From an uncultured Desulfovibrio sp. (GTDB lineage: Bacteria > Desulfobacterota > Desulfovibrionia > Desulfovibrionales > Desulfovibrionaceae), in assembly GCA_949291675.1 (NCBI GenBank), contig CASEWR010000131.1, positions 1-64,000 on the forward strand: 64,000 bases of DNA. The letters are read 5' to 3'. A model generated the notes under the pieces. That model saw only the letters and a list, made by a program, of their open reading frames with translations. It was not told where the DNA came from and made no database searches. Position 1 is the first letter of the stretch. Every line of letters begins with the position of its first letter. A program made the position numbers and the translations under genes. This document shows positions 17,371-26,550 of this stretch, piece after piece.

Positions 17371-18084
17371 GTGGAAAATCTCCGTTTCAAACGCGTTCTC
17401 ATCAAGCTCAGCGGTGAAGCCCTTGCCGGCGAACAGGGTTTCGGCATCAAACAGGAAACCGTGCAGGAGATCTGCAGGGAACTGGGTACTGTGCTGGACT
17501 ACGGCGTGCAGATGGCCCTGGTCATAGGCGGCGGCAACATCTTCCGCGGCCTCTCCGGCTCTGCCCAGGGCATGGAGCGCTCTTCTGCTGACTACATGGG
17601 CATGCTGGCCACAGTGCTCAACGCGCTGGCAGTGCAGGACTACCTGGAAAAGCTCGGCCACCCCACCCGCGTGCTCTCCGCCATCTCCATGCGCGAGGTC
17701 TGCGAGCCCTTCATCCGTCGCAGGGCCCTGCGCCACATGGAAAAGGGTCGCGTTGTCATCTGCGCTGCCGGTACAGGCAATCCCTACTTCACCACGGACA
17801 CCACAGCTGCCCTGCGCGGCATGGAGCTGCAGTGCGATGCCATTGTGAAGGCCACCAAGGTGGACGGTATCTACGACAAGGATCCCACCACCCATCCCGA
17901 TGCCGTGAAATTCTCGACCATCACCTTTGACGAGACGCTGAGCCGCCATATCGGCGTCATGGACGCCACGGCCTTTGCCCTGCTGCGCGACAACAAGGTG
18001 CCGATCATTGTCTGCCGCATGCTCGGCGGCGACATTCTCAAGGCCATCAAGGGTGAACCTGTGGGCACCATTGTTACTGGCTGA
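17371..18084 (+). CDS. pyrH: UMP kinase
   Basis: It phosphorylates UMP to UDP, the committed step to pyrimidine nucleotides. The 237 residues have the amino-acid-kinase fold with RVLIKLSGEAL at the start, VIGGGNIFRG (near residue 55), GTGNPYFTTDTTAALR (near 132) and the nucleotide site KVDGIYDKDP (near 165). The GTG start at 17371 has AGGAGG upstream. It opens a run of seven co-directional core genes; in many bacteria rpsB-tsf precede it, but here they do not. Confidence 0.97.
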   Translation: MENLRFKRVLIKLSGEALAGEQGFGIKQETVQEICRELGTVLDYGVQMALVIGGGNIFRGLSGSAQGMERSSADYMGMLATVLNALAVQDYLEKLGHPTRVLSAISMREVCEPFIRRRALRHMEKGRVVICAAGTGNPYFTTDTTAALRGMELQCDAIVKATKVDGIYDKDPTTHPDAVKFSTITFDETLSRHIGVMDATAFALLRDNKVPIIVCRMLGGDILKAIKGEPVGTIVTG

Positions 18085-18176
18085 CGCAGGGCCTTTGCCC
18101 CATACTTCACATAAACGACCAGGTCAGTCGCAGCCGGCTGTCACCTGCTCAAGTCTTTTGAACGAGGAGAACTCCC

Positions 18177-18737
18177 GTGGATCTTGACGAACTGTTTCTT
18201 GATTGCGAAGACCGCATGTCCAAGGCAGGCACTTCCCTGGAGAAGGAATTTGCCAAGCTGCGCACCGGTCGTGCAACCTCTGCCCTCATTGACGGCGTGA
18301 AGGCCGACTACTACGGTACCCCGACCCCCATCTCCCAGATGGCTTCCGTCACCGTGCCGGACAGCCGCACCATCACCATCCAGCCCTGGGACAAGAGCGG
18401 CTTTGCTGCTGTTGAGAAAGCCATTCTCAAGTCCGACCTGGGTCTGACCCCCGTCAACGACGGCAAGATCATCCGCATCACCATTCCCGCCCTCACCGAG
18501 GAGCGCAGAAAGGAACTGGTGAAGGTTGCCCGCAAGTACTCGGAAGACGCCAAGGTTGCCGTGCGCAACGTGCGTCGCGACTCCAATGACCAGCTGAAGA
18601 AGATGGAAAAGGAGAAGCTCATTTCCGAGGACGAACGCAAGAAGAGCGAAGAAGAAGTGCAGAAGCTCACGGACAAGTACGTGGCTGAGATCGACAAGAT
18701 CACTGCAGCCAAGGAAAAGGAAATCCTGGAAATCTGA
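18177..18737 (+). CDS. frr: Ribosome recycling factor
   Basis: With EF-G it splits post-termination ribosomes. The 186 residues equal the family length. Motifs: [20 protein letters not shown] (near residue 30), [32 protein letters not shown] and a long charged C-terminal helix. The GTG start at 18177 is preceded by GAGGAGA. It lies 92 bp after pyrH, the usual partner. A strong hairpin follows. Confidence 0.97.
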   Translation: MDLDELFLDCEDRMSKAGTSLEKEFAKLRTGRATSALIDGVKADYYGTPTPISQMASVTVPDSRTITIQPWDKSGFAAVEKAILKSDLGLTPVNDGKIIRITIPALTEERRKELVKVARKYSEDAKVAVRNVRRDSNDQLKKMEKEKLISEDERKKSEEEVQKLTDKYVAEIDKITAAKEKEILEI

Positions 18738-18828
18738 GTACATCTGCCATTGAGGCTCAGCAGCTCGTGTCCGGTGTTCAGGTGCGCCATCCGGCGCGCC
18801 GGCCCCGGTACGGGCTGTTGCAGCCTTG

Positions 18829-18857
18829 AAAAGGCTGTGCATGCGCCACAGCCTTTT
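18829..18857 (+). terminator. Intrinsic terminator or attenuator between frr and uppS
   Basis: AAAAGGCTGTG pairs perfectly with CACAGCCTTTT around a seven-base loop. The U-run is only four. It could reduce read-through from pyrH-frr into the lipid-precursor genes. Confidence 0.7.
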
Positions 18858-18963
18858 GCAGTTTCTTTCCCTGTTGCACAACATACAGGTTGAACCGGGT
18901 GTCCGGGCAGCGCACAGCGTGTCACGCGTGCCAGACAGCCTGCCCCGGAACATGTGGGAACTG

Positions 18964-19731
18964 ATGACAAGCGAAACAAATTTTCCTCTTCCTCCTGAAG
19001 CCCTGCCCAGGCACCTTGCCATCATCATGGATGGCAACGGACGCTGGGCCCAGGCCAGGGGACTGAGCCGTTCCGAGGGGCACAGGGCCGGTGCCAACAC
19101 GGTGCGTGACATCGTCACCCGCTGCCGTGAGCTGGGCATTGCCCATCTGACCCTCTACGCCTTTTCCAGTGAGAACTGGAACCGTCCCAGGAGCGAAGTC
19201 AGCGCCCTGTTCTCCCTTCTTCTGGAATTCATCCAGACCGAGGTTCCGCGCATGCTGCGTGAAGGCATTTCCCTCAAGGTCTTCGGAGACATCGAGGGGC
19301 TGCCCTTAGCTGTGCGCACTGCCCTGAAGCTGGCCATCAAAACAACGGCAAAGGGGACGGCCATGGACCTCAACCTGGCATTGAACTACGGCGCACGCGC
19401 AGAAATTGTGCGGGCTGTGCAGAAGATGCTGGCAGACGGCGTGAAGCCTGAGGACGTGAACGAAGAGCTCATCAGTTCCTGTCTCTATTCCGCAGGGCAG
19501 CCGGACCCGGATCTTGTCATCCGCACCAGCGGCGAACAGCGGCTGAGCAATTTCCTGCTCTATCAGTGCGCCTACGCGGAATTCTATTTCACACCCAGGC
19601 CATGGCCTGACTTTGACAAGGCCAGCCTTGACGAGGCCCTGGCTGACTTTGCTCGCCGCCAGCGTCGTTTCGGAAAAACACAGGAGCAGGTAGACGCGCA
19701 GGAGACAAACGCGTCCGGGGGCAATGTATGA
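18964..19731 (+). CDS. uppS: Undecaprenyl diphosphate synthase
   Basis: It condenses eight isopentenyl units onto farnesyl diphosphate, giving the C55 carrier for peptidoglycan. The 255 residues show HLAIIMDGNGRWAQARG (catalytic Asp), GHRAGANTVRDIV, the substrate loop SSENWNRPR and DLVIRTSGEQRLSNFLLYQ near the end. Start choice: ATG at 18964 with GGGAA upstream; ATG at 18952 is an alternative. Its stop overlaps the cdsA start (ATGA). Confidence 0.95.
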   Translation: MTSETNFPLPPEALPRHLAIIMDGNGRWAQARGLSRSEGHRAGANTVRDIVTRCRELGIAHLTLYAFSSENWNRPRSEVSALFSLLLEFIQTEVPRMLREGISLKVFGDIEGLPLAVRTALKLAIKTTAKGTAMDLNLALNYGARAEIVRAVQKMLADGVKPEDVNEELISSCLYSAGQPDPDLVIRTSGEQRLSNFLLYQCAYAEFYFTPRPWPDFDKASLDEALADFARRQRRFGKTQEQVDAQETNASGGNV

Positions 19732-20531
19732 GCGTCAATCACAAGACAGACATTGTGCGCATAGGCACTGGTATCGCCATGGCAGCCGTCATTGTGGCTG
19801 CCCTGTATTTCAGAGGCTTTTTCCTGTTAGGCATCATCCTGCTGGTCTGTGCCCTGGCCTTGTGGGAATTCTTCTCCATGTTCTGGGGCCCGGGGCAGCG
19901 AATTGCCTCCAGACTGTGCAGCATAGGCCTTGGCTGGGGCATGCTCATTCTCACCTGGATGAACAGACCCCAGGACGCCCTGGTCTGCCTTGGTGCAGGC
20001 TTTGTGCTGGCAGCCATCAGCTTCCTCTTCCGCTGGCGTGTGGTGGAAGAGGCCTTTGAGCCCAGCGGCCTGTTCATGGCTGCCCTGGCCTACATTCCCC
20101 TCTTGCTTTTGCCTGCAACCTACCTTTCCACAGTCAAGCTCATCTTCATCATTGCCGCTGTCTCCATTTCCGACACCTGCGCCTACTTTGTGGGCACGCG
20201 CTTTGGCAAGCACAAGCTGTGGCCCAGTGTGAGCCCCAACAAGAGCTCCGAGGGCGCTGTGGGCAGTCTGGTGGGCTGCGTCATCTTCTGCACCATCTAT
20301 GGTGCCATCTTCGGCAAGGTGAACTTCCTGGCCTTCATTCCCTTAGGCATTGTCATCAACGCCTTTGCCCAGCTCGGCGACCTCTTTGAATCCGCGCTCA
20401 AGCGCTCTGCGAAGATCAAGGACAGCGGTCATCTGCTGCCCGGCCATGGTGGTATTCTCGACCGTGCAGACAGCCTGCTCTTTGCCATGCCTGTCTTTGC
20501 AGTTGTCGATCAGTGGTTCTTCTTCTTTTAA
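19728..20531 (+). CDS. cdsA: Phosphatidate cytidylyltransferase
   Basis: An inner-membrane enzyme making CDP-diacylglycerol for phospholipid synthesis. The 267 residues hold about eight hydrophobic segments and the C-terminal signature (KRSAKIKDSGHLLPGHGG then ILDRADSLLFAMP). SDTCAYFVGTRFGKHKL precedes it. It overlaps uppS by four bases, so translation is coupled. Confidence 0.96.
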   Translation: MSVNHKTDIVRIGTGIAMAAVIVAALYFRGFFLLGIILLVCALALWEFFSMFWGPGQRIASRLCSIGLGWGMLILTWMNRPQDALVCLGAGFVLAAISFLFRWRVVEEAFEPSGLFMAALAYIPLLLLPATYLSTVKLIFIIAAVSISDTCAYFVGTRFGKHKLWPSVSPNKSSEGAVGSLVGCVIFCTIYGAIFGKVNFLAFIPLGIVINAFAQLGDLFESALKRSAKIKDSGHLLPGHGGILDRADSLLFAMPVFAVVDQWFFFF

Positions 20532-20570
20532 CAGCTGAGACGTCCCAGTCCGGCAAGTGAGGGTGTTGCC

Positions 20571-21905
20571 ATGTCTTCCCTGTGGCCAGGCCGCAAAGGC
20601 CCCGGTGTTCGCTACATCACAGCTGAACCATCCCTGGAGTGGCAGCAGAAAAAGCGCCGCTCCCTGGTCATACTCGGCTCCACAGGCAGCATAGGCCGCA
20701 GTGCCCTGGACATTGTCAGGGCCAATCCTGACGCCTTTCGCATCAGCGGCCTTGCCTGTGCCCGCAGCGTGAACCGTCTGGCAGAGCAGGCAGCCATCTA
20801 CAGACCGGACTATCTGGCAGTGCTGGATACAGAGGCAGCAGACGCATTGAAAAAGCTTCTGCCAGCAGGCTGCACGCCGGAAATCCTGGTTGGCCAGGAG
20901 GGCTACCGTACCCTGGCAAGCCTGCCTGAGGCAGACACTGTGCTCTCCTCCCAGGCAGGCACTGCCGGTCTTGCCGGCACCCTGGCCGCTGCCCTGGCAG
21001 GCAAGGTCATCTGCCTTGCCAACAAGGAAAGCCTTGTGCAGGCAGGCGACCTCCTGCGCCATGTGTGCGGAAAGACAGGGGCAAGCATTCTGCCTGTGGA
21101 CAGTGAGCACTTTGCCCTTTTTGACTGTCTGAGCGGCAGGGAGGACGATGCCACTGCCCTCATTCTCACAGCCTCGGGCGGCCCCTTCAGGGGCAGAAGC
21201 GCTGCCGAGCTCGAGGACGTGACGCCTGCCCAGGCACTGAAGCACCCCAACTGGAACATGGGTGCCAAGATAACCATCGACAGCGCGACCCTCATGAACA
21301 AGGCCCTCGAACTCATCGAGGCCTGTCAGCTCTACGGACTCTCTCCGGACAGGGTGCAGGTTCTGGTGCACCCCCAGTCCATTGTCCATTCCCTTGTGCT
21401 CTTCAAGGATGCCGGCATGCTGGCCCAGCTGGCCATGCCGGACATGCGCCTTCCCATAGGCAACTGCCTGCTGTGGCCAAGGGTGGAAAAAAGCCATATT
21501 GCTCCCCTTTCCCTGGCCAGGATCGGTTCCCTCACCTTCTCGGAGGTGGACAATGCCGTTTTCCCGGCCATTGACCTTGCCCGCAAGGCCATGCAGGTGC
21601 GCTCGGGCATGAGCATTGTCCTCAATGCCGCAGACGAGGCTGCCGTGCAGCTCTTTTTAGACGGCAGGTGCTCCTTCCCGGACATCACCCGCAGTGTTGC
21701 TGCCGCCATGGAGCATCACCTCATGGGCATACGTGCGGGCGGCAGGAGCGAACAGACGCCCTTCTGCCTGTCCGAGTCCATGCTGGCCCTGGAAGGAACT
21801 GCCCTGGCCGAGGCCTGCTGGCAGATGCTGGGCACCATGGATGCGTTGCAGGAAGAAACTGCAGCCTTTGTCAGAAGCTTTGTGCAGGATGGGACTGCCT
21901 GCTGA
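20571..21905 (+). CDS. dxr: 1-deoxy-D-xylulose 5-phosphate reductoisomerase
   Basis: Second step of the MEP isoprenoid pathway: DXP to MEP with NADPH. The product is 444 residues, with an N-terminal extension of about 30 residues before the nucleotide-binding ILGSTGSIGRSALDIV. Then come ANKESLVQAGDLL, the metal/substrate part LTASGGPFRGR and WNMGAKITIDSATLMNKALE. It supplies the isoprenoid precursors that the upstream uppS uses, which explains the clustering. The ATG at 20571 has GAGGG upstream. Confidence 0.96.
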   Translation: MSSLWPGRKGPGVRYITAEPSLEWQQKKRRSLVILGSTGSIGRSALDIVRANPDAFRISGLACARSVNRLAEQAAIYRPDYLAVLDTEAADALKKLLPAGCTPEILVGQEGYRTLASLPEADTVLSSQAGTAGLAGTLAAALAGKVICLANKESLVQAGDLLRHVCGKTGASILPVDSEHFALFDCLSGREDDATALILTASGGPFRGRSAAELEDVTPAQALKHPNWNMGAKITIDSATLMNKALELIEACQLYGLSPDRVQVLVHPQSIVHSLVLFKDAGMLAQLAMPDMRLPIGNCLLWPRVEKSHIAPLSLARIGSLTFSEVDNAVFPAIDLARKAMQVRSGMSIVLNAADEAAVQLFLDGRCSFPDITRSVAAAMEHHLMGIRAGGRSEQTPFCLSESMLALEGTALAEACWQMLGTMDALQEETAAFVRSFVQDGTAC

Positions 21906-21963
21906 TGCAGCCGCATGCCAAAAGAGGCCGGGGAGAGGAGATTGAATCTAGCGAGGTAATCAG

Positions 21964-23049
21964 GTGCTTCTGAGCATTCTAGCCGTAGTGGTTATTTTTG
22001 GCGGACTCGTCTTCTTTCATGAGCTTGGGCACTTCTCTGTTGCCCGTGCTCTTGGTATGGGTGTCTCTACCTTTTCCCTGGGCTTTGGCCCGAAACTCCT
22101 GAAAAAAAAGGTCGGCAAGACCGAATACGCCCTCTCCCTGGTGCCCCTGGGCGGCTATGTGGCCCTGGTGGGCGAAAGTGATGACGCAGAGATTCCCGCA
22201 GGCTTCACAAAGGAAGAGTGCTTCAGCCTGCGCCCTGCCTGGCAGCGCCTTCTGGTCGTTCTGGCAGGGCCTGTTGCCAACATCGTTCTGGCACTGATTT
22301 TGTGCATCGTAGTCTCCTACGGCTGGGGTGTCACGACGCTTCTGCCTGCAGTGGGTGATGTGCAGCAGGGCTCTCCTGCAGCCCGTGCCGGTCTGCAAAA
22401 AGGTGACCTTGTGCTCTCCATGGACGGCGTTGCCGTCTCTTCCTGGACAGCTCTCTCAGACCGCATTTCCGCAAGCAATGGTGCGCCCATTGTCTATGAG
22501 ATCAGTCGCAAGAATGAGGCTGGTCAGGAAAGCGTAACGACTGTGACCATTGCTGCAGAGCGCAGCGAACGCAAAACTATCTTTGGCGAGACCGAGACTG
22601 CCTGGCTCATCGGCATCCGCACCGCCGGTCTGTTCCTCAACGAGGACCTGGGCCTTATCGACAGCATCAAGGCAGGCTTTTCCCAGTGCGGCAGCATGCT
22701 CTCACTGACCTGGCAGGGCTTTGTGAAGCTGGTTGAGCGGGTAGTGCCTGCTGACCAGGTGGGCGGCCCCATTATGATTGCCCAGGTCATTGGCGAGCAG
22801 ACTGACAACGGTCTCGCAGGCCTTTTGGGCCTTGCTGCCCTCATCAGCATCAACCTTGGCATTTTGAACCTGCTCCCGGTCCCTGTGCTTGATGGCGGCA
22901 CTGCCGTGTTCTGCCTGTGGGAAATCATCTTCCGCCGCCCTGTGCATCGCAAGGTGCTGGACTACAGCATGCGCGTGGGAATTGCCCTGCTGATAGCGCT
23001 CATGATCTTTGCCACCTTCAATGACGTCATGCGGCTCATCCGGGAATAG
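21964..23049 (+). CDS. rseP: Site-2 intramembrane zinc metalloprotease
   Basis: A membrane-embedded M50 protease that clips anti-sigma factors and leftover signal peptides. The 361 residues carry the zinc site HELGH at residues 19-23 in the first helix. One PDZ domain lies near 110-190 (DVQQGSPAARAGLQKGD). The second zinc ligand is in NLLPVPVLDGG near 300. The GTG start at 21964 with GAGG upstream fits the family start. This is the single-PDZ form; E. coli RseP has two. It is in the usual dxr-rseP order. Confidence 0.94.
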   Translation: MLLSILAVVVIFGGLVFFHELGHFSVARALGMGVSTFSLGFGPKLLKKKVGKTEYALSLVPLGGYVALVGESDDAEIPAGFTKEECFSLRPAWQRLLVVLAGPVANIVLALILCIVVSYGWGVTTLLPAVGDVQQGSPAARAGLQKGDLVLSMDGVAVSSWTALSDRISASNGAPIVYEISRKNEAGQESVTTVTIAAERSERKTIFGETETAWLIGIRTAGLFLNEDLGLIDSIKAGFSQCGSMLSLTWQGFVKLVERVVPADQVGGPIMIAQVIGEQTDNGLAGLLGLAALISINLGILNLLPVPVLDGGTAVFCLWEIIFRRPVHRKVLDYSMRVGIALLIALMIFATFNDVMRLIRE

Positions 23050-23180
23050 CTGCCCTGCAGCAGCCGTTCTGAGACAGCCGTTTCCGGCCAGCCGCCCTGC
23101 AGCAGTCGCCCGGGAACAGTCAGGCAGGTGCATGCAGACAGTCGTCGCATACGCAGTGTCAGCCAGGAGCCGGAGGTGTC

Positions 23181-24017
23181 ATGGCAGCACGAGTCAAAAA
23201 GTATTCCACAGGCCTTGAGCTTGTTCTCTGCTCGTGTGAGCGCGAGCTTCTGTGCGTGCTCACAGAGGACGAGGAGCTGGTCTTTTCCTTTGTCTTTGCC
23301 CTGCAGGACAGAGCTTCGGAACTTTTAGCTCCTGCCCTGCAGCAGATGTTTGCCCTCTCAGGCAGAAAGATTGCTGATCTGTGCCGCATTGGCTGTGTGC
23401 GCGGGCCGGGTTCCTTCACTGGCATACGCCTGGTGCTTGCCACAGCCCAGGCTCTGCGCAGGACCACAAAGGCCAGACTGGCTGCGCTGGACTACATGCA
23501 GGCTCTGGCCACCAGCCTTGCCATGAATGAGCATCTGCTCTACGGGCGCAAAATCTGGATTACCACCCATGCCAGACGTGATCTCGTGCACCTGGCAGGC
23601 TTTGTTTCCTATGGTCCTGTGATTCCGGCTGTGTGCACTGAGCCTGTGCACCTTATTGCCCCTGAAGCTGCTGTGGCAAAGATTGCCGCTGACTGTGACA
23701 CTGCAGACAAGCCTGTGCTGGTGGCAGGCTCTGCCCTGCATCGCCATGCAGCCCTCTTTGCAGCAGCTGAGGAGAAGAGCGGCAGGCGCCTTGCCCTGCG
23801 CACGCTGACGGCACCAACCATTGACGCCCTGCGCCTGCTTGGCAGACATGGCGACTACTTCCCCGAGGATGTGGAGCCTCTCTACATCAGGCCCTGCGAT
23901 GCCATAGACAATCTGCCAGAGCTCTCCAGACGCATGGGGCAGGATGCAGACCATGCCGTGCAGGAGCTTGACCGTCTGCTGCACGCACAAGTGTGCGATA
24001 TCACCAGGTCTGAGTAG
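23181..24017 (+). CDS. tsaB: tRNA threonylcarbamoyladenosine (t6A) biosynthesis protein TsaB
   Basis: The TsaB partner of TsaD in making t6A37 on ANN-decoding tRNAs. The 278 residues have the ASKHA-type N-terminal lobe, with CVRGPGSFTGIRLVLATAQAL near residue 72. The C-terminal half is divergent. GGAGGTGTC precedes the ATG. It is the last gene of the pyrH-to-tsaB run and is followed by a repeat and a terminator. Confidence 0.9.
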   Translation: MAARVKKYSTGLELVLCSCERELLCVLTEDEELVFSFVFALQDRASELLAPALQQMFALSGRKIADLCRIGCVRGPGSFTGIRLVLATAQALRRTTKARLAALDYMQALATSLAMNEHLLYGRKIWITTHARRDLVHLAGFVSYGPVIPAVCTEPVHLIAPEAAVAKIAADCDTADKPVLVAGSALHRHAALFAAAEEKSGRRLALRTLTAPTIDALRLLGRHGDYFPEDVEPLYIRPCDAIDNLPELSRRMGQDADHAVQELDRLLHAQVCDITRSE

Positions 24018-24033
24018 CAGACAGGCGCACAGC

Positions 24034-24071
24034 CCCTGACGAACAATGCCCTGACGAACAATGCCCTGACG
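24034..24071. repeat. 15-bp perfect tandem repeat
   Basis: CCCTGACGAACAATG occurs twice in tandem, followed by CCCTGACG, right after the tsaB stop. Confidence 0.85.
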
Positions 24072-24075
24072 TTCC

Positions 24076-24108
24076 CGCAAAGGCCCCGGTTTGTCCGGGG
24101 CCTTTGCG
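24076..24108 (+). terminator. Intrinsic terminator of the pyrH-tsaB operon
   Basis: CGCAAAGGCCCCGG pairs with CCGGGGCCTTTGCG around a five-base loop. Confidence 0.85.
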
Positions 24109-24200
24109 TTTGCCTGGCACACTGCGCAGCGCGAAGGACAGGGGACCTGCGGCCCGCCATGGAACTGACATGGGCTGACATGGACAGGCATGCGCTGGCA

Positions 24201-24216
24201 TGTTTCACGTGAAACA
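24201..24216. promoter_or_regulatory. parS: parS centromere site (ParB/Spo0J binding)
   Basis: TGTTTCACGTGAAACA is a perfect 16-bp palindrome identical to the canonical chromosomal parS site. ParB loads here and spreads, and SMC is recruited for origin segregation. It lies between the tsaB terminator and cstA, outside any gene. No second copy was found in the window, and no DnaA box cluster is visible, so oriC is not here but is probably not far in genome terms. Confidence 0.88.
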
Positions 24217-24745
24217 AACCCTGACTGCAGCGCACAGTGACAACACGCAAGGCCAGCACACACGGGCTCTGAAACGGGCTGCTGTCCCTGGGAAGCTGCC
24301 TGAAGATGTGTGAGGCTGCAGACTGCGAAAGGCTGCACGCAGGGCTCCTGCACGAAGCGTGCTGCCAGAAGCCCTGCTGTGCTGACACCAGCACGCCTGG
24401 CTGTGACGTGCGCCTTCCGCTGTCGCAGGCTGCATGCCTGGCCCTGGCCGTGTCTGCCTGCACCATGTCAGCGACATCGTACGGGCATTCTGCATTTTTT
24501 TGCACTTTTGCTTGCGAGTGCGCTGTATTGCTGGTAGTGAGTCAAAATCTGCCATTTGCCAGCTCTGACGGCATCCCCCGCTGTCAGACAGGGAATGGCA
24601 ACAGTATCCCAAACAGTCAGCCTTTTTGCTCAGCTTTCCCCCGGCTGCCATCCGGAATAGCCAACCTCCCACTTCCGGTGCACACGGCTGCTCCTGCCTG
24701 GAGATCATACAGGGCAAACACGCATTGCCCGTCAGGAGAAACATC

Positions 24746-26173
24746 ATGTCCGGAATCTGGTATTTCTGGGGAAGTCTGGCCCTGTTGCTGGGCGGCTATT
24801 TTGTCTACGGCTCCCTGGTGGAAAAAATCTTCGGAGCCGACCCCTCGCGTCCTACCCCGCTTGCTGCCAAATACGACGGTGTGGACTACGTCAAGCTGCC
24901 CAAATACAAAATCTTCCTCATTCAGTTTCTGAATATTGCCGGCCTTGGTCCGGTTCTTGGGCCCATTCTCGGTGCACTCTACGGCCCCTCTGCCCTGCTG
25001 TGGGTGGTCTTCGGCTCCATCTTTGCCGGTGCCGTGCACGACTACTGCTCGGGCATGATGAGCCTGCGCATGGGCGGCGCTTCCTACCCGGAAATCATTG
25101 GCAACAGTTTTGGCATAAAGGTGCGCAGAGCCATGGAAGTCTTCACCGTGTGCTTCATGATCATGGTCGGCGCTGTCTTTGTGCTGGGCCCTGCAGCCCT
25201 GCTGGCCAGCATGACGCCCTTCGGCTTCCTCTTCTGGTCCTGCGTCATCTTTGCCTACTACTTCCTGGCCACCATCATGCCCATTGATGTGATCATCGGC
25301 CGCATCTACCCCTATTTCGGCATACTGCTGCTCATCATGGCCGTGGGCCTTGTGGGCGCGCTCATGCTGAGTGACAAGCCTGTCCTGCCCAACACGGACT
25401 TTTTCACCAATACTGATCCCTCGGATCTGCCCCGCTGGCCGCTGCTCTTTGTCACCATTGCCTGTGGCGCCATCAGCGGCTTCCACTCCACCCAGTCCCC
25501 GCTCATGGCCCGCTGCATGAGCAGCGAGCGTGACGGTCGCCTGCTTTTCTACGGTCCCATGATTGCTGAAGGCATCATTGGCCTCATCTGGGTGACCCTG
25601 GGTCTGTCCTTCTACGAGTCCCCGGAACTGTTGCAGGCAGCCATTGCCAAGGGCTCTCCCACCCTGGTGGTCAAGGAAGTGTCCGTGGGTCTGCTCGGCA
25701 CCTTTGGTGGTGCCCTGGCCATTCTCGGCGTGGTGGTCCTGCCCATCAGCACCGGTGACACTGCCTTCCGCGGCGCGCGTCTGCTGCTTGCCGACGCCCT
25801 GCATGTGGATCAGGCTAAGGTGCGCAACCGCCTGATGCTGACCATCCCCCTCTTTGCTGCAGGCATCCTCCTCACCATGGTGGATTTCGCAGTCATCTGG
25901 CGCTACTTCGGCTGGGCCAACCAGACCATGGCCTGCGTGACCCTCTGGGCCATTTCCATCTGGCTTGCCAGAGAGCAGCGTCTGCACTGGATCACCACTC
26001 TCCCGGCCGTGTTCATGACCAATGTCTGTGTGAGCTACCTGTGCAATGCAAAGATTGGTTTCGGCCTGAGCCTCTCTCTGTCCACCGGTATCGGCCTTGC
26101 CGTCAGCCTTGCCTGCCTGGCTGCCTTCCTGCGCGCCATGCGTGCCCGTTCCGGCACCCCCAGCGAGGCCTAG
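24746..26173 (+). CDS. cstA: CstA-family transporter (carbon starvation / pyruvate or peptide uptake)
   Basis: An inner-membrane transporter of 475 residues, the short form of the family (E. coli CstA and BtsT are about 700). The start (YFWGSLALLLGGYFVYG, then IAGLGPVLGPILGALYGP) and AGAVHDYCSGMMSLR are diagnostic. About twelve hydrophobic segments are visible. The family imports pyruvate or peptides during carbon limitation; the substrate here is not determined. The start at 24746 follows CAGGAG at good spacing, which excludes the longer upstream frame. No regulator lies next to it. Confidence 0.88.
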   Translation: MSGIWYFWGSLALLLGGYFVYGSLVEKIFGADPSRPTPLAAKYDGVDYVKLPKYKIFLIQFLNIAGLGPVLGPILGALYGPSALLWVVFGSIFAGAVHDYCSGMMSLRMGGASYPEIIGNSFGIKVRRAMEVFTVCFMIMVGAVFVLGPAALLASMTPFGFLFWSCVIFAYYFLATIMPIDVIIGRIYPYFGILLLIMAVGLVGALMLSDKPVLPNTDFFTNTDPSDLPRWPLLFVTIACGAISGFHSTQSPLMARCMSSERDGRLLFYGPMIAEGIIGLIWVTLGLSFYESPELLQAAIAKGSPTLVVKEVSVGLLGTFGGALAILGVVVLPISTGDTAFRGARLLLADALHVDQAKVRNRLMLTIPLFAAGILLTMVDFAVIWRYFGWANQTMACVTLWAISIWLAREQRLHWITTLPAVFMTNVCVSYLCNAKIGFGLSLSLSTGIGLAVSLACLAAFLRAMRARSGTPSEA

Positions 26174-26218
26174 GCGAAAGCGAGGCCCAGGCGAAAGATA
26201 CTGAAGAACTGAAGCTAT

Positions 26219-26251
26219 GGGGCTGTCCCGGACTGTGGGGCAGCCCTTTTT
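26219..26251 (+). terminator. Intrinsic terminator of cstA
   Basis: GGGCTG pairs with CAGCCC, with CCC/GGG inside, then TTTTT, 46 bases after the stop. Confidence 0.8.
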
Positions 26252-26476
26252 GCATGCCTGCTTCCGCACATCAGCGGGCAGTGCAGAGCGGCAGCACAGT
26301 CCTGCTCTCGTACATGCCCGGCCTGAGACTGCACAACGTCAGGCACAGGCTCTTGCCACGGCTGTGCCTGACAGGCTGGGCCTGGCAGGCTGGCTGACAG
26401 TCCCCCGGCAGTTCTGCGCGCAGGACCTGCACACAGGCAGACGAGTCGCGCGACAGACAAGGCAAAAAACATGCGC

Positions 26477-26524
26477 GGCAAAAAACAGCGCTGCCCCGGA
26501 AAGCACGCAGGCTCACCGGGGCAG
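26477..26524 (-). terminator. Intrinsic terminator of the alx/terC gene
   Basis: On the minus strand CTGCCCCGG pairs with CCGGGGCAG, and TTTTTT follows shortly. The region from 26174 to the alx stop (377 bp) otherwise shows no gene. Confidence 0.78.
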
Positions 26525-26550
26525 TCTCGTCTGAACGTTGTGGCAGGGTG

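Larger units (their letters stand above)
24018..24745. other. 728-bp gene-free region holding repeat, terminator and parS
   Basis: In order: a 15-bp tandem repeat (24034-24071), a strong terminator (24076-24108), the parS palindrome (24201-24216), then about 500 bp in which I see no gene before cstA. Confidence 0.6.

Noticed and set aside
20343..21497. 384-codon open frame opposite cdsA and dxr
   Set aside because: Spans two well-supported genes and has shadow composition.
24018..24745. Replication origin beside parS
   Set aside because: No DnaA-box cluster, AT-rich unwinding region or dnaA/dnaN gene is present.
24617..26269. 550-codon open frame on the minus strand opposite cstA
   Set aside because: His/Gly/Gln-rich shadow translation; cstA is unmistakable on the plus strand.
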